DNA of 64,000 nucleotides from Didymodactylos carnosus (lineage: Eukaryota > Rotifera > Eurotatoria > Philodinida > Philodinidae): NCBI GenBank assembly GCA_905250885.1, contig CAJNOQ010000038.1, forward strand, positions 1-64,000, read 5' to 3'. Shown piece after piece: positions 49,884-62,160 of this stretch. Every line of letters starts with the position of its first letter. Positions within the stretch are counted from its first letter, which is position 1. The position numbers and the translations under genes were made by a program. The notes under the pieces are model-generated. The model was not told the origin of the DNA. It saw only the letters and a program-made list of their open reading frames with translations, and did not search any database.

Positions 49884-50014
49884 GATGTGCGGTAACCGGT
49901 AAATCCGTTTACCGTTACCGCGGTAATCTCGTTTTTCGGTAAATTCATCTTACCGTTACCGCGGTAAAAAGGCTTTTACCGTTACCGACGGTAAATTACC
50001 GGTTACCGCACATC
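49884..50014. mobile_element. 131-bp MITE built of GGTAA/TTACC units
   Basis: The ends GATGTGCGGTAACCGGTAA and TTACCGGTTACCGCACATC are exact inverted repeats. The interior is built almost entirely of TTACCG and CGGTAA words (CGTTACCGCGGTAA twice). TA flanks both ends on a loose reading. Near-perfect arms suggest recent movement. Confidence 0.8.
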
Positions 50015-50070
50015 TCTAATTATTGTATATTTTGACAAGTTACAAGTCTAAAAAATAAACTAGTTTGGAA

Positions 50071-50725
50071 GTAAGGCGCACGTAATTCGAACTTCGAGCA
50101 CTATTTTATTCTTGGCTTTCTCATACATCATGCGAAAGCCCGAAAATTTTACCTATTTCATATTATTTTCACGGATTTTGAGTGAAAAATAAAAAATCTG
50201 TGTGAAAACGGCTTGACCGATTTGCCTGTTGTAGACAAGAAAGCGAAATTTTTCATCAACGAAAGCTTTTTTTGAAAAAACCGGTTTATACTTTCGTTGT
50301 ACGTTTCAAGGGGGTTTTAATGGTACAAGAATCAAGTCTCTATCTCTTTTCAGAAAAAAGCAGATAGGTCTGCGCGAGGATGTGTTCATTTTAGAGATAT
50401 ACTTGAAAACGAATTTCCGGATTCACCACATCATATGTGATTGAGTCAAAAAATCCGTTTTTAAGTTTAGTTTTTGATTTTGAACAAGAAAAAAAATATC
50501 TTGAAGCTTTAAACTCTAATGTAAATAAATATGCTCATTTTTCATCAGGGGAAGGTTTTTCGAAAATTATCATCCTTACCGCATTTTGAATTTTTCGACA
50601 TGAAAAAGTGCACTGGGAGAGCTCAAACTAAGTTTTACTTGACCGTCTCGATCTGGGCTTTCGAATGATGTATGAGAAAGTCAAAAATAGAATAGTGCTC
50701 GACGTTCGAATTATGTGCGCCTTAC
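50071..50725. mobile_element. 655-bp TIR DNA element, ends GTAAGGCGCAC
   Basis: Left end GTAAGGCGCAC.TAATTCGAAC..CGAGCACTATT..ATT (50071-50150) pairs with the right end at 50645-50725 over about 75 bases with few mismatches. The interior (about 500 bp) has no transposase. TA-type target duplication is possible. Confidence 0.8.
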
Positions 50726-51824
50726 ACGTCTCTGGTTTTTATTTAATGCACGAGTTATGTTCTACATCGAGCCTACCGTTTAATTCTTGACTTATAAGGC
50801 CGCTAAAATTTATTAATATACTATTATTTAGGATAATTGATGTGAATTCTCTCAATTTCTCAATTCACGTCACGTCTCACCTTTCACTTCTCAATTCACT
50901 TTCTCATTTTGAAAAAAGTATGTTCACAGCAACATCTATATCAGAAAAATAATGAAGCACCAAAACATAAAAGTAAAACAAATAAACGGTTTGAATGATG
51001 TCTTTTAAGTCTTTTATTGCATCCACATGATGATATTCTTATACAACTAAAGAATATTGCACATAATATTTGCTTATAAAATAAATATTTCTTTCTTTGT
51101 TGATTATATAAATAAAAAATTTAATTACTACTGTTTCCAACATTAAAATGGATGTTCATGTGATGAGGAGTACAACTCTTACAGCTGTTTTTATAATCTT
51201 AACTTATGAACAGAACATAATGGGATTATAATTGTCTTATTAACTCACTTTCTTCTACTTTCTCAATTTATTTCCATATGAACACAGACGTTAAACTTTG
51301 ATACAACATATGCCTAAACAACATGAATGTATTCTGTCAACTTTCCGAATTAAAATGGAATTAGTTGAACACTACCCAATCACGATGAGACTGAGAATTC
51401 CATGAATCTTATTTTTAGAACTAATGGCTTTCAGTTTTTCAGCTGTGGGGCTGCTGAAATCCAGCAAAATAAAATGTTACTTGTTTAATTGAGGTGTTTC
51501 GATCAATTTTAGTGGTAACATGTATATGTTGCGTGAGAGAAAAAAATAATAATTCACATATTAGTTTATAAGAGCAATGATAAATTGTAACTTTATTAAA
51601 TTGAACTAAATGTTTTGATTGATAACCGGTGTGATTCATCACAGAGCTTCCATTCTGAGAGTCAGTAAAAGACAACATTTCAAAAGAAGTTCTAGTTTCT
51701 AATATCAGTATTGTTCTAAGTGGTGTCTATTATGTTTACACTTTTCCATTATAGGCTCTAATTCTCGACATTAAATTATCGGACTATGATCATTTTGAGT
51801 ACATATTGACTCTCAGTTTTTGCT

Positions 51825-52185
51825 ATGAACTTCAGAAATGTTGCAGTTGGAAATTATGATGCATAATGGAAAATTGTGTACTATTCTTCTGTGCTGTCCT
51901 AGAAATTTATAATTTCTTAAAACTGTATAAGTTTTTTAGCGCAAGGTACTATCTAGACGAAAGAGACATAGTAAATAAGACTAGAAATTTGCTTTGACTG
52001 ATTGTGCAAGACGAAAAACACTAAGATATATGAAAACGTGAAAAAGTATTCAGTCGAGTTTAAAAAGCGTCGATCAGCACGATGCCGCTATCTCTACAAT
52101 TTTCCATTATGTATCCATTATAATTCAACATAATTTCAAATTTTCAACTGCATGCAACATTTCTGAGGTTCAGAAGAAATTATAT
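51825..52185. mobile_element. Inverted-repeat MITE, about 360 bp
   Basis: CAGAAATGTTGCAGTTG, AAATTATG and GCATAATGGAAAATTG at 51833-51886 return inverted at 52096-52180, where they are spread apart by small insertions. Confidence 0.65.
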
Positions 52186-53597
52186 ACTATAAACATATCA
52201 TGTGTGGGAATAGAAACAAAAGGCATTGTTAACTTGTACTTACACACATTTGCACTATCTTTAAAGAGAACAATAAAATTTAATTCTTCATGAATAACGG
52301 AAAAACGTATTATATACATATACAACAAAGTTACTCTATAAAAGAAAACATGTTATACAGACAAAAGTCATATTAATACTAGACGGTCAACTATTCTGCG
52401 CAAAGATCGGAAAGTCGACTGAGTTAAACGTTGCACGACACTTTTTGGTATCTTTACTTTAGAACTGTCAAAAAGTGTATAAGAAAAGGGACGAACTGAG
52501 AGAGAAAAAATTGGGACGAATCGAGGTTAAATCCTCATATGATACTGTAAATCATCGTCAACTGAAGTAGGATAGCAAAACTATAGAGACGTCACCGTGT
52601 TCATTTCCAATCTTTTCGTTAAACACAGCAAATGTTTTCCCTATTATTTATAAAAGAAAACACCTGTTATTAATATAATAACATAATGTTAATTGTTGAT
52701 CTATTGCAAATTATTTTATCATTCTTGAATGTTATTGCAACAAACAAATTAGAGTAGTGTTTAAGGACTACGCTATATTCTAGTTGGAATAACAGAAACA
52801 TTGTTCAACCTTTGACAAGGATTGAGTGATTCGATAAAGTGCGAATGACATTAAGAAAGTTTGACTTTTAAGAATGACTTGCGTATAAAAATGAACCATT
52901 CGACATGATAAAACAGGTTTACACACCAGTTCACTTCAACAAACTTTGCGTTATTTGATTACAATATCTTAAAAGTATCGCCTCATTTATTTAATATTAA
53001 TATATCAACTAATACCACAGCCAGGTTTCCTATGTATTTTCTAATAAAAAAATCAGCTCTTGACTATTTTATTCAGCATTAATTCGGGTAGTATTTAAGT
53101 AAATGATGGTCAAGTACGTTGTACGGACGCCAAAAGGTATATTTCTTTTTCTCCTTCTATAAGTAAATAATGTTTTGTACAAAATAGTCAAGTTACCTGC
53201 ACAAAATAAAAACATAGGTATTAGACTGTATTATTTTTTAGTAACAAAATAAAAAAAGTAAATTTAGTCCATTATCGACGAAAAAACTAGTATAAATGAA
53301 TAATATACTTAATACAGATTCGATTTAGATAAAAGTTTATCTCCACGTTTAATTTTATAGTAAGTTACAGTACTTTACATAGCATCTAGGTAAATGGGAT
53401 GAGTTGATCTAGATAAATGGGGTGACTTTCCTACCTCTCCATGATTTTTGAGTACTCACGTTCTCTGAGTAGGAGATCAGTACTTCGGTACAGGATCGGC
53501 TCAGATACCGAACGATTTGGTACATTTCGTATCGCTATTTTTTAAAAAATTGAGAAACTTTATTCCATTTTGTGTAAAGTAACGATGTCGATTACCA

Positions 53598-54185
53598 CCG
53601 GCAGTCCGTTGTCACGCTTTCTGGCCCGATCGGGCAAGATTGCCCATTTCCGCAAGATGTTTTGCCCTAACAGGCAATATGGTCCGACCGAGCAAGGAGT
53701 ATCTTACCCGTTTCGGCAAAATTTCCACATTTTTTTCTTTCAACGGATTAACACATAAATCAAAGCTATGGCGCACGTAGACACTTATTCCACGTGATAG
53801 AGCGACAAAAACTGCATCAAATAGAGTTTTCCCCGGATGATACGGTGCTTTCTTGTACAGTCAGAAAACTGACCAACTATTTCTGCCTCAGGGTTACCTT
53901 GCCTGATCGGGCAAAATCAATCTGGCCTGAACGAGCAATATTGTCAAATTGGGCAAGAAATTGCGCAAAATTAAGCTATGTTTGCTATTCATCTCTGCCA
54001 TAAAAGAGAAAGAAGGTTGAACACTTAACTTTAATATACGGTGAATAATCAGTGCACGAGGAGTGGAATGAGCACTTCCGTCCATTAGACGACTGATGGT
54101 TCTCGAGATCAGACCTTCCCCGAATGGGCAAGTTGCCTGTTTAGGCAATATTGCCCGATCGGGCAAGTGACAACGGACTGACCGG
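53598..54185. mobile_element. 588-bp element with GCCCGATCGGGCAA repeats
   Basis: Ends CCGGCAGTCCGTTGTCAC and GTGACAACGGACTGACCGG are inverted with one mismatch and a one-base shift. Adjoining both ends, and again in the middle (about 53900), lie copies of the palindrome GCCCGATCGGGC followed by AA. Looser GGGCAA/TTGCC words are scattered throughout. G+C is far above the surroundings. It has no coding frame of recognisable type and looks like a non-autonomous DNA transposon with clustered binding-site-like repeats. Confidence 0.75.
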
Positions 54186-54633
54186 ATACTGTTTAAAAAA
54201 TAGTCAAGTTACTGCAAGGCTGAATAGTGAAAGTTAGACCTAATTTGCCACAATCAACGTAAACTCACGATGATACTAGCGAATTACTCTCAGTCCTAGC
54301 GTATCTTGATCAAAAACATGATGTTTTATGTGATGGAATGTGATTGGAGTTTAAAAAATAAGAAAGATAATATCAATATATTGATAACAAAATGACAGTA
54401 TTTTAAAAAAGAACTTGAGAAGAAAAGAGGAGAAAATGAAACACAGTGTGAACTTGACACTTGTCGAGGAGATCAGTTTCGCGAATGTGAGAAAAAATAT
54501 CTACTTTTCATTTGGAAACAGAGTTAGACCATGAGAAAATTTCATACTTTAACGGAATTGCCGTGAACTGGTGGATGAGGTAGCTGTGTAAAAATGTCGA
54601 GTGCTATTTTTCCATTTTGTTGATATTCTCGAG

Positions 54634-55482
54634 ATTCTACTTTATTTAAGTTGTGAACTAAAAAGCGTACATCACACAAATATTTCTCTCACAAAATTTC
54701 TCTAAAACTAATCTTCAAGAACTGGACGTTACTACAAACATGACATACCAAAGAGACTGTTTGTCAGTCTCACAAAAATAATCACTTTCTTCTGTAACTA
54801 AATAGATGAAGAATTAGCTTGTGAAGAGCCCGATTGATTTGATCTTCCTAAAAAATGATCTCGTCTAGCTTACTAGATGTGTCGGTTTTTCAAAATGAAT
54901 TTTCCACATTGATTGTAGAAAATCGAACGGAGATTCAAGTTTTGGGTTAAAATCTTGAAAAGATTCATCTGTTAGTTCAAAATTGCTAACTAATGATAAT
55001 CGATTGAGTTTTTAACGATGATCAGACAAAGATTACTTCTCCATGAAAACTGTACAAGACTCAAACGTATTGGATACCGTTCTAAAGAGAGTCTGAAACC
55101 CTCTTAGATGGAATAATCAATCATTCGTCGAACGTATTTTTAAACGAGATAACACCATTTCGAAGAAGATAGGATCACTTGGGAAAACGATGTTCGTCAC
55201 TAAAAGAATAATCTTCATATTTTGGTTAAAAGTCGGTAATACCAGAAATTTGCATTAATCCATAGAAAAATGTTCACCTTACCAAGCTATGAAATTTTTT
55301 TGTTTTTACCTTGAAGAATGGATGAGTCATAAGCAATAGCCTTTGGTATATCACGTTGCACGAACATTTGTAGTAATGTTCAGTTCTTGAAGATTATTTT
55401 CAGAGAAATTTTGTGAGAGAAATATTTGTGATGTACGCTTTGTAGTTCACAACTTACTCTTTCAAATAAAAAAAGTAGAATT
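54634..55482. mobile_element. 850-bp TIR element with arms of about 100 bp
   Basis: ATTCTACTTT ... AAGTTGTGAACTA.AAAGCG, TACATCACA, AAATATTTCTCTCACAAAAT and AATCTTCAAGAACTG at 54634-54727 match the reverse complement of 55378-55482. Similarity is over 90% by eye outside one indel. Interior without transposase. Confidence 0.8.
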
Positions 55483-56088
55483 ACATAAGGAAAAACGTTA
55501 AAGATTAAACCTAATAACCATGCACATGTCAGCTAAAGACATGAGGAATGCACAGGTGGATCGTAAGCCATAGATAATTTTCAGATACTATAGCTATATG
55601 AGCTAAAAGTTATGCGTATTTAAGGGTACCCCTTCCCCCCTCTTTTTTGCAGAAAAGTTTTCATTTTGAGTTGAACATAGTCTAATGTAGAGGAAAGTCT
55701 TGGCTATAAAATGAGACTACTCCCAGCTCTTCATGACCTTCCTTACCCATTGGACACAAATTCGTTCGCCCCTTTCTTAAAAGTCACACCTTCATGATAA
55801 AATCTACGAAAATGTATTTTTATAGAGAAATAGTGTTTATAGAAGAGATATTTTATTAGAACAACTTTTATATACGCCCATGTTATAGAGCAACTTAAAA
55901 AGCAGATACCTGCATATTTTTGTATTGTTGCTTTCTCTATTAATTAATTAACAAATATTCATATTTTCTCAAGCGTAAGCATCTACGTTTTGCTATAGTA
56001 GGAGTGAAATTTTAATTTTCACTGTAATATCCACATAAACTTTTAAGAAATAAAGCAATTTTGCTAATGAATGTACAGATAATGATTT

Positions 56089-56310
56089 GGTACCAAAGTT
56101 TTTGGTTTCGTACTTTTTTTGGTACGATTGTGGTACGTAAAAGGCACGTACCGTTTTGCTATGAACCTGGTACATACCATATTAGTACCGTACCATCGAA
56201 ATCTGGTATATACCGAGTATGGATGGTACGTTACCATTGGTACGTACCTGGTACGTACCATTCATACCATGACCAGCCGAACCCGGTATGGTACAAGAAA
56301 CTTTGATACG
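56089..56310. mobile_element. 222-bp MITE saturated with GGTAC/GTACC
   Basis: Ends GGTACCAAAGTTT and AAACTTTGATACG are inverted. Between them the palindromic word GGTAC/GTACC occurs about a dozen times, including two copies of GGTACGTACC. All frames stay open by composition, so the overlapping short frames are not genes. Confidence 0.7.
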
Positions 56311-57548
56311 TGATTGGTTTTTATAGTTTCGCACCGTACATTTTTTTATCTGGGTGACGTTTAAAGGAGATTATGCACGATATTATTCTATCAGCTGAAA
56401 CTTGTGTTTACAAAAATAATTGCGTTTACAGAAATCTGATTTGCTTAAATCACTTTTGCACACGCCATGAGTACTCTTGAATAATGTTCATATATCGGTC
56501 GTTCAATCAACTGTTTTGGATTAAAGTTATTAAGTCTATAATCAATGAATCAGAACAGTCTAATGTTGTGTTCTCTAATCTTTATCATAATAAAGCTTGA
56601 GATTTATATACAAAAGATTACGAGACTTATGCTTTCGAAATATGAAGAGAAAGCAAAACAAAAAACAACTAGTCAAGGTTTCAAGTGTACACACATGGCT
56701 CTTCCCAATAATTTTCGATCACCATGCGTTATGCTCATGCTCGAGTCATACTTGTTTTTCTGTTTGATTTGCACAAGGGATTCGGTCTCTAGATATGCGT
56801 ACAAAAAATGCAGATTAAAATTTTAGAGGTCCAATATTACTAGATGTAAACTCTCCCATAAGTACTATGAAATCACCCAACCGAATGATTTTTCCTTTCT
56901 TCTGATAGCTGCCACAGTGCCCAAAAAGGTGTGAGGATACTTCTAACTATAGAAGACACTGTATTCATACTATACTCCTCTACAAATAATAAAATAAATC
57001 TATTTTTTTGCTAATGAAAAAGGAGAAAAGAACACTTTGAATCAGGTATTGCAATTGACTATATTAGCCGAATTTTTCAAAATTTTAAGTTGAAAATCAG
57101 CGTAGAGCAGACTATAGGATATTTTCAGTCAATTCATAATCTTTTTAGAAATACAATCTGATATAGTCCAGTCTCTATAGTTGTACACAGTCCGTCTTTC
57201 CTACTATGAATAATGCAAACTCCAAGTCGAATTGGGAGATTTTGAAAAATGTTCTCGCTTTTATCGAAAAATTAAAGTCTGAAACAAAATTCGACAATTA
57301 GATTGCACAAAAGTGGACTAAAATTTATTTTGGACACGGTTTTTCCTCGATTGTAGGCACGAAAATATTTGAAAAAAATAAAATATAATTGAATTAAAAA
57401 TTATTTTGAGCGCAGTTTTTGTATGTAGCACGTATGCATGATGACTCACTGTTTTTGAACCGTTCTCTATACAATGCCTCTTTCTGCGTTTTTCTACCAT
57501 GCTGTATTTTAAAATTATATGATAATTTCTTCTTCTTAAAAAATTACC

Positions 57549-57985
57549 ATGACTGGCCAAAACTGGAGCTTGGTGACTACTCTAACATCGAAGGATGATT
57601 TCGATCTGTATATTGAAAAGAATAGTGTGTGGATCCAAAGTGTCGAGAAAAATCAGATATTGGTGCGGATACTCACATGTAGATCGTTCATTTCTCTTGT
57701 CCTCAAATTAATTGTGGTATACGGTTACAGCAATTCAAGTCTTACCCTTACAAACATTTGATCAGTTGTCAGTTGGTTATATTCAGTCAGACTAGTGACA
57801 ATGACAATGGTCTGCTCGTAAATAAATTTAAAAGAATATGTGTGCAAAAATGCGCCTGGTCCGATGATGAATTTTGGTTAGTTTTCAGTGGCAAATTCAG
57901 CAAGGCTCCAAGATTTGAATAAAAGACGGCCAAGAGGACGACCACAAAAGGCCAGATCAGTTTTGTCTCAGTGGCAACTATTTTT
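57549..57985 (+). pseudogene. Decayed coding-like patch with an AT-hook motif
   Basis: A 70-codon frame (57549-57761) is followed, after breaks, by a segment whose translation contains KRRPRGRPQKAR at about 57920-57955. The RPRGRP core is the DNA-minor-groove-binding AT-hook. Such hooks occur in chromatin proteins and in transposases. No complete domain is left and I cannot name the parent gene. Confidence 0.35.
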
Positions 57986-58199
57986 GTTTGTGTACACGGT
58001 ATTAAATGTAAATTAACTCTAAAGAATTCAGTAATATTTTATAGCCGTCCGCAAATCAAAACAGAAGTTGTGCCTAAAATAGTAAGAAAATTTTTCGGCA
58101 TGGAAAACTACTAACCGTGCCCAAAAGGCACTTATTTCCGCAAGTTTCTCTAAGTAAGTGTTCTGCTTCTTTTTGGAAATTGAATTGAACGTATACCCA

Positions 58200-58730
58200 C
58201 GTCATCGAAAAACAGACATTTAACTGTATGTACTTGAAACTGAAATTTACATGGACCATTAACACATCGTTTTGAACAGGCAATACGTCAACAAAAAACT
58301 AGCATTTAACGTTGACAGGTGAATGTCAGTTTTTAACCATTTATCAACAAATCATTTACCCTTTTGTTCATCACTCACATAAATTTGCCTCGGATTCACT
58401 TAAAAAAACTTCGACGCTTCTTCGATTATACAAGTCATGGGAACTTGTCTGGAGGAGACAGTATTTAGTTCTGGGACAGACACTTGTGCTGATACCATGA
58501 ACCAAAGAACCAAAATATATTGAAATTGATGAGTTCAGTCTTTTTGAATCCAGAAAGAACCTCATTTTAGAAGACGTCCGAAAAATAGGTCGTTAACGGC
58601 TCGTAACGGCGGAATAATGGCTTCAGAATGGGCGTCATAAAGTGTCCGTTTAACAAACGTTTGACACGTTCTTTAACGGACATTTAATAGACGATTAATT
58701 ACACCATTTTCGATGATCTGGATATAATAA
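58200..58730. repeat. Dispersed repeat, copy 3 (longest)
   Basis: The left part (58205-58295) matches 35733-35825 and the right part (58395-58690) matches 17955-18240. This copy therefore joins blocks that are separate elsewhere and shows they belong to one family. It ends about 120 bases before the antiporter start codon. Confidence 0.7.
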
Positions 58731-58797
58731 AACTAGGAAGAATTAGACCCGAAATTCCCTATTTCTGTTGTCTTATTGGAAAAGTATTACACCTCGC

Positions 58798-58811
58798 TGT
58801 TTTTCTTTTAG
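58798..58811 (+). promoter_or_regulatory. Acceptor-like tract upstream of the antiporter
   Basis: TTTTTCTTTTAG ends 38 bases before ATG 58850. Candidate trans-splice or 5'-UTR acceptor. Confidence 0.45.
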
Positions 58812-58849
58812 AAAAATATTATTTAATTTTAATTTTGAATTGATCAACA

Positions 58850-60449
58850 ATGGTGGTGCTATTTGAAGATCCTCATTCCACTGCTTTAGGAACATTCCTT
58901 ATGCAAGTATTTATCACACTAATCGTTTGTAAATTATTAGCCAAACTGCTATCGTTTATTCGTCAACCACAAGTTATTGGACAAATTATTACCGGTATTA
59001 TCTTCGGACCATCAGTGTTAGGCTATGCGCCCGGCTGGACAAATGCCATATTTCCAAAATCAAGTTTAACGTCATTTCAACTGATTGCTAATTTGGGTCT
59101 GATCTTTTTCATGTTTTTCCTTGGTCTAGAATTGGAATTAGACCAAATTAAAAAAAATTGGAGGTTCACGTTGCCAGTTGTCTGCACAAGTATATTAATA
59201 CCGGTGGGAGTAGGATGTGCTGCTAGCCTATGGTTATATGATATGAATGGGCCAACGACCAGTAAAGCCTCGTTTATACTATTTATAGGTAGATAAAGAA
59301 AGAGTAAACTGAACAGTATTTCCTGTGTGTTCTGGTATATATTTTTTGTTTCGTGTCATTTTAGGTAGTGGAATTGGTTTTTCAGCATTTCCTGTATTAG
59401 CCTCGTTGCTTAACAATCTTGGTTTATTAACAAAACCTATCGGTGTTCAAACAATTTCTTTAGCTGCTGTTGAAGATATTGCTGTATGGGTCATATTAGC
59501 TGTGGCTAGCGCATTTAGTAATGGTGGTAGTGCACTACAAGGTCTCTACACTCTTTTACTGACATTGGCATTTATTATCATTATGGCACTCATTATTCGT
59601 CCTATACTTGGGCGAATACATTCGTATTATTTGAAACGAGACAATGAGACTAATATTTATTTAGTTGTCGGATGTTTTATGTTATTGGTCGTCGCTGCAT
59701 TTACCACCGAAGTTATGGGTATTCATGCATTTTTTGGTGCATTCATAGCTGGTCTCTGTATTCCGCGTAAAGGAACATTGACAGATTTCCTTGCATTGAG
59801 AATTGAATTAATTATTGTGGAATTTTTTCTACCATTGTATTTTTGTAATTCTGGTCTACAAACACAATTGAATCTGTTGGATAATGGTACGTCATGGTGG
59901 ACACTCGTTGTTCTCGTTCTTTTAGCGTCGACAGCTAAAATCGTGCCCGTTTCAATCGCAACAAAATTTGCTACCAAACAACCGTGGGAATATTGTTTGT
60001 CTGTGGGAGTGTTGATGAACACCCGAGGTATTGTACAACTGGTTGTACTCAATATCGGTGTACAATTAAAAGTATTATCACCGAAAATATTCGCCATTTT
60101 TGTTTTAATGGCAACATTAATGACAATGATGACGTCACCTCTCTTATATTTGTTGTACAAACGGCGTTATGAACCGAAAGAAACGATGCACATGGCCGAA
60201 GAACTAGCTCTTGTGAAGAAAGCTGCAGAGGACAGCATTAGTTTCATTCAAGGCAGTACACCCGACATGGATGCAGGACAGAGAAAAGCCACGGCAACCT
60301 CTTTTGATACATACGTTGCCTTCGGTAATGTAACTCTGGGTTCACCTGTTTTGGATCCACGTTCGAGTGGCACACAACCTGCGGTTATTGGAAAAATTGT
60401 ACAAATGCCGGTGTGCCCGGGCAGATCGATTTATATGACAAGGTTTTAA
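58850..60449 (+). CDS. CPA2-family cation/H+ antiporter (Kha1/CHX/KefB-like), 2 exons
   Basis: Exons 58850-59288 and 59365-60449 (phase-1 intron, 76 bp) give 507 residues. Hydrophobic segments run from about residue 11 to 420, twelve or so helices of a Na_H_Exchanger fold, followed by a polar tail of about 85 residues. Family signatures are GQIITGIIFGPSVLGY (43-58), FLGLELEL, GSGIGFSAFPVLA (147-159), the acidic pair in AAVEDIAVW (E183-D184, the presumed ion/proton site), GIHAFFGAFIAGL, LPLYFCNSGLQT and MNTRGIVQLVVL. These are the hallmarks of fungal Kha1, plant CHX and bacterial KefB, not of the usual animal NHE or NHA exchangers. It probably swaps K+ or Na+ for H+ across an endomembrane (Kha1 acts in the Golgi). 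It lacks the long soluble domain of plant CHX. The ATG is the first Met of the open frame. Confidence 0.9.
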
Positions 60450-61203
60450 GGTGTTAACAAAAAAGTAGTTCATATACATAGTTTCCTGAACATTTTTTTT
60501 TTCTATTTCAAACCTGCCGTGTACAAAAAAGAGACAAAAGATGTGATCAAACTCTGCAAGAATTTGCTAATTCTTGTTAAAATAATTACTACAGCACTAT
60601 GAAAATTATAGACTCTTCTAGTCTATAAGTTTAGTTCACTAGATAAAAAGTTTTTTCAAAAAGACGGTCTCAGTAGAATATGAGCGTTATAGAAGCATTT
60701 TCACTGTTGAAAGAATGAATGGCACTTGTACACCCCTTTCTGTTCCGAATGAACTTAGAGACAACATCCTCTTTTCGGAAGCTAAAAATTTTGTTTTTAA
60801 AAATCGAGTTTAACATGTTCCTATACAGAGTCAAGTATCTTCACCTTAAAATAAGAGTTATTTCTTTTGTCAAATATGTTTCTTCAGAAAGTTATGAAAT
60901 TTTCAAAATGTTTAGTAAGAACTCAATAATTCACCAGGTTTCACCTTTTTAATTATTTTGTACTTACAAAAAAGACAAAGTTTCTTAAACTAAACTGTGT
61001 AATTGCCCAAACTGTTTTTTTAAATGAGATGTCTCCTATCTCCGAAGAACGCTCGATTAAAAAATGACGGCCACTCATCGGATCTGGAATATCTATAGGT
61101 ATTGAGGCACTCTTCTCACGAGTAGCACAGAGCGTCGAAAGTTACACATCTTCCACCAAAAAATGTAGTGTTTATCCTCAACGCGTAAAATCATTTTCGA
61201 CTC

Positions 61204-61408
61204 TAGGTGTTAGCCGTGCCGCTGTCGCCGCCGAAAAAGAATGTTATAATTTCACGTCGCCGCCATAGACGGAATTTGTTTTTGAAGTTTTTCGCCACCA
61301 CTCACCCAAAATTTTTTCAAAACTTCTTCGAAGAAAATTTATTGAAAATTATAACTTTTTTTAGTTTTTCGCCGCCGTCGCCGATGAAATAATCGGCTAA
61401 CACCTCTA
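61204..61408. mobile_element. 205-bp MITE, ends TAGGTGTTAGCCG
   Basis: TAGGTGTTAGCCG and CGGCTAACACCTCTA are inverted ends, each followed inward by GTCGCCGCCG-type sequence and AAAATTATAAC. TA borders both sides. The G+C-rich CGCCG words contrast with the surroundings. Confidence 0.75.
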
Positions 61409-61620
61409 TTTATATTTTCGACCCATCTACTTTGAGCTGCACATAAACATTTTGCAACTGCCATAGCGAACGCAACACAAAAGGAAACTTCGCAAAACTA
61501 ATAATCAAATAAATCGACTTTGATGCTAGTTCAAATACTGCAAGAACGAAATCCATAACTCTCTTCGTTTTGTCTGATTGGACTACGTTGGCACTCACAA
61601 AAATATAAACTACAAAAGTC

Positions 61621-61796
61621 ACTAGCTCTCACATCTGACCAGAAACTTTTTCTATAGCAGCTTTTTTAGAGAACTGCATAAGACCCAAACTATGTAGATG
61701 GAGAGTAAGAGACTAATTGAACTTTGATTCATGTTCAATATGAAGAAAAATATTTTTGTTTATTGAAAAAGTTCCTGGTCAGCTGTGAGAGCTGGT
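61621..61796. mobile_element. 176-bp MITE
   Basis: Ends CTAGCTCTCACATCTGACC and GGTCAGCTGTGAGAGCTGG are inverted and extend inward through AGAAACTTTTTC. Arms about 31 bp with four mismatches. Confidence 0.7.
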
Positions 61797-62009
61797 GATC
61801 TTTGTACTTTATATCCTAGTGAATGCCAAGGTAGTCCAACCAAACAAAACGCAGAGAGTTGTGGAGTTCGTTCTTGTATCATTCGAACAAGCATCGAAGC
61901 CTATTACCTTTAAGGCGACATCTCGCAAACCCCTTCACTTTTATTGACCGATTTTTCTAGCAAGTAAAGCAATCGAAGTCAATACTAGCCAATTAGATGT
62001 TTTTCCTTT

Positions 62010-62160
62010 CTTATTCGACGATCAGTTCCGTTCCGTTGTTTCCTTTTATCCCAAATAGTAGCTCCAAGGAGTCAGGATCAATGCGAATTTATATGGATAG
62101 TCTCCCTTGGAGCTAGTATTTGAGGCCAAAAGAAACAACGGACTAGTTCGATACGAAAAA
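62010..62160. repeat. Hairpin element, arms about 50 bp
   Basis: TCCGTTGTTTCCTTTT...CAAATA.TAGCTCCAAGG (left) pairs with CCTTGGAGCTA.TATTTG...AAAAGAAACAACGGA (right) around a loop of about 30 bases. Confidence 0.65.

Larger units (their letters stand above)
47711..58849. other. Eleven-kb repeat-rich region without an intact gene
   Basis: No exon chain or conserved protein is visible. It holds seven or more inverted-repeat elements, listed separately (48.34, 49.88, 50.07, 51.83, 53.60, 54.63 and 56.09 kb). It also holds a decayed coding-like patch (57.55-57.99 kb) and a dispersed repeat (58.2-58.73 kb). The stretches between (48.8-49.8, 50.8-51.8, 52.2-53.5, 55.5-56.0 and 56.3-57.5 kb) are A+T-rich with nothing I can name. 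Confidence 0.65.

Noticed and set aside
56064-56313. Three overlapping frames rich in Tyr/Val/Thr
   Set aside because: Produced by the repeated GGTAC word in a MITE.
59723-60160. 145-codon minus-strand frame
   Set aside because: It is the antisense shadow of the antiporter exon 2, which has clear family motifs on the + strand.
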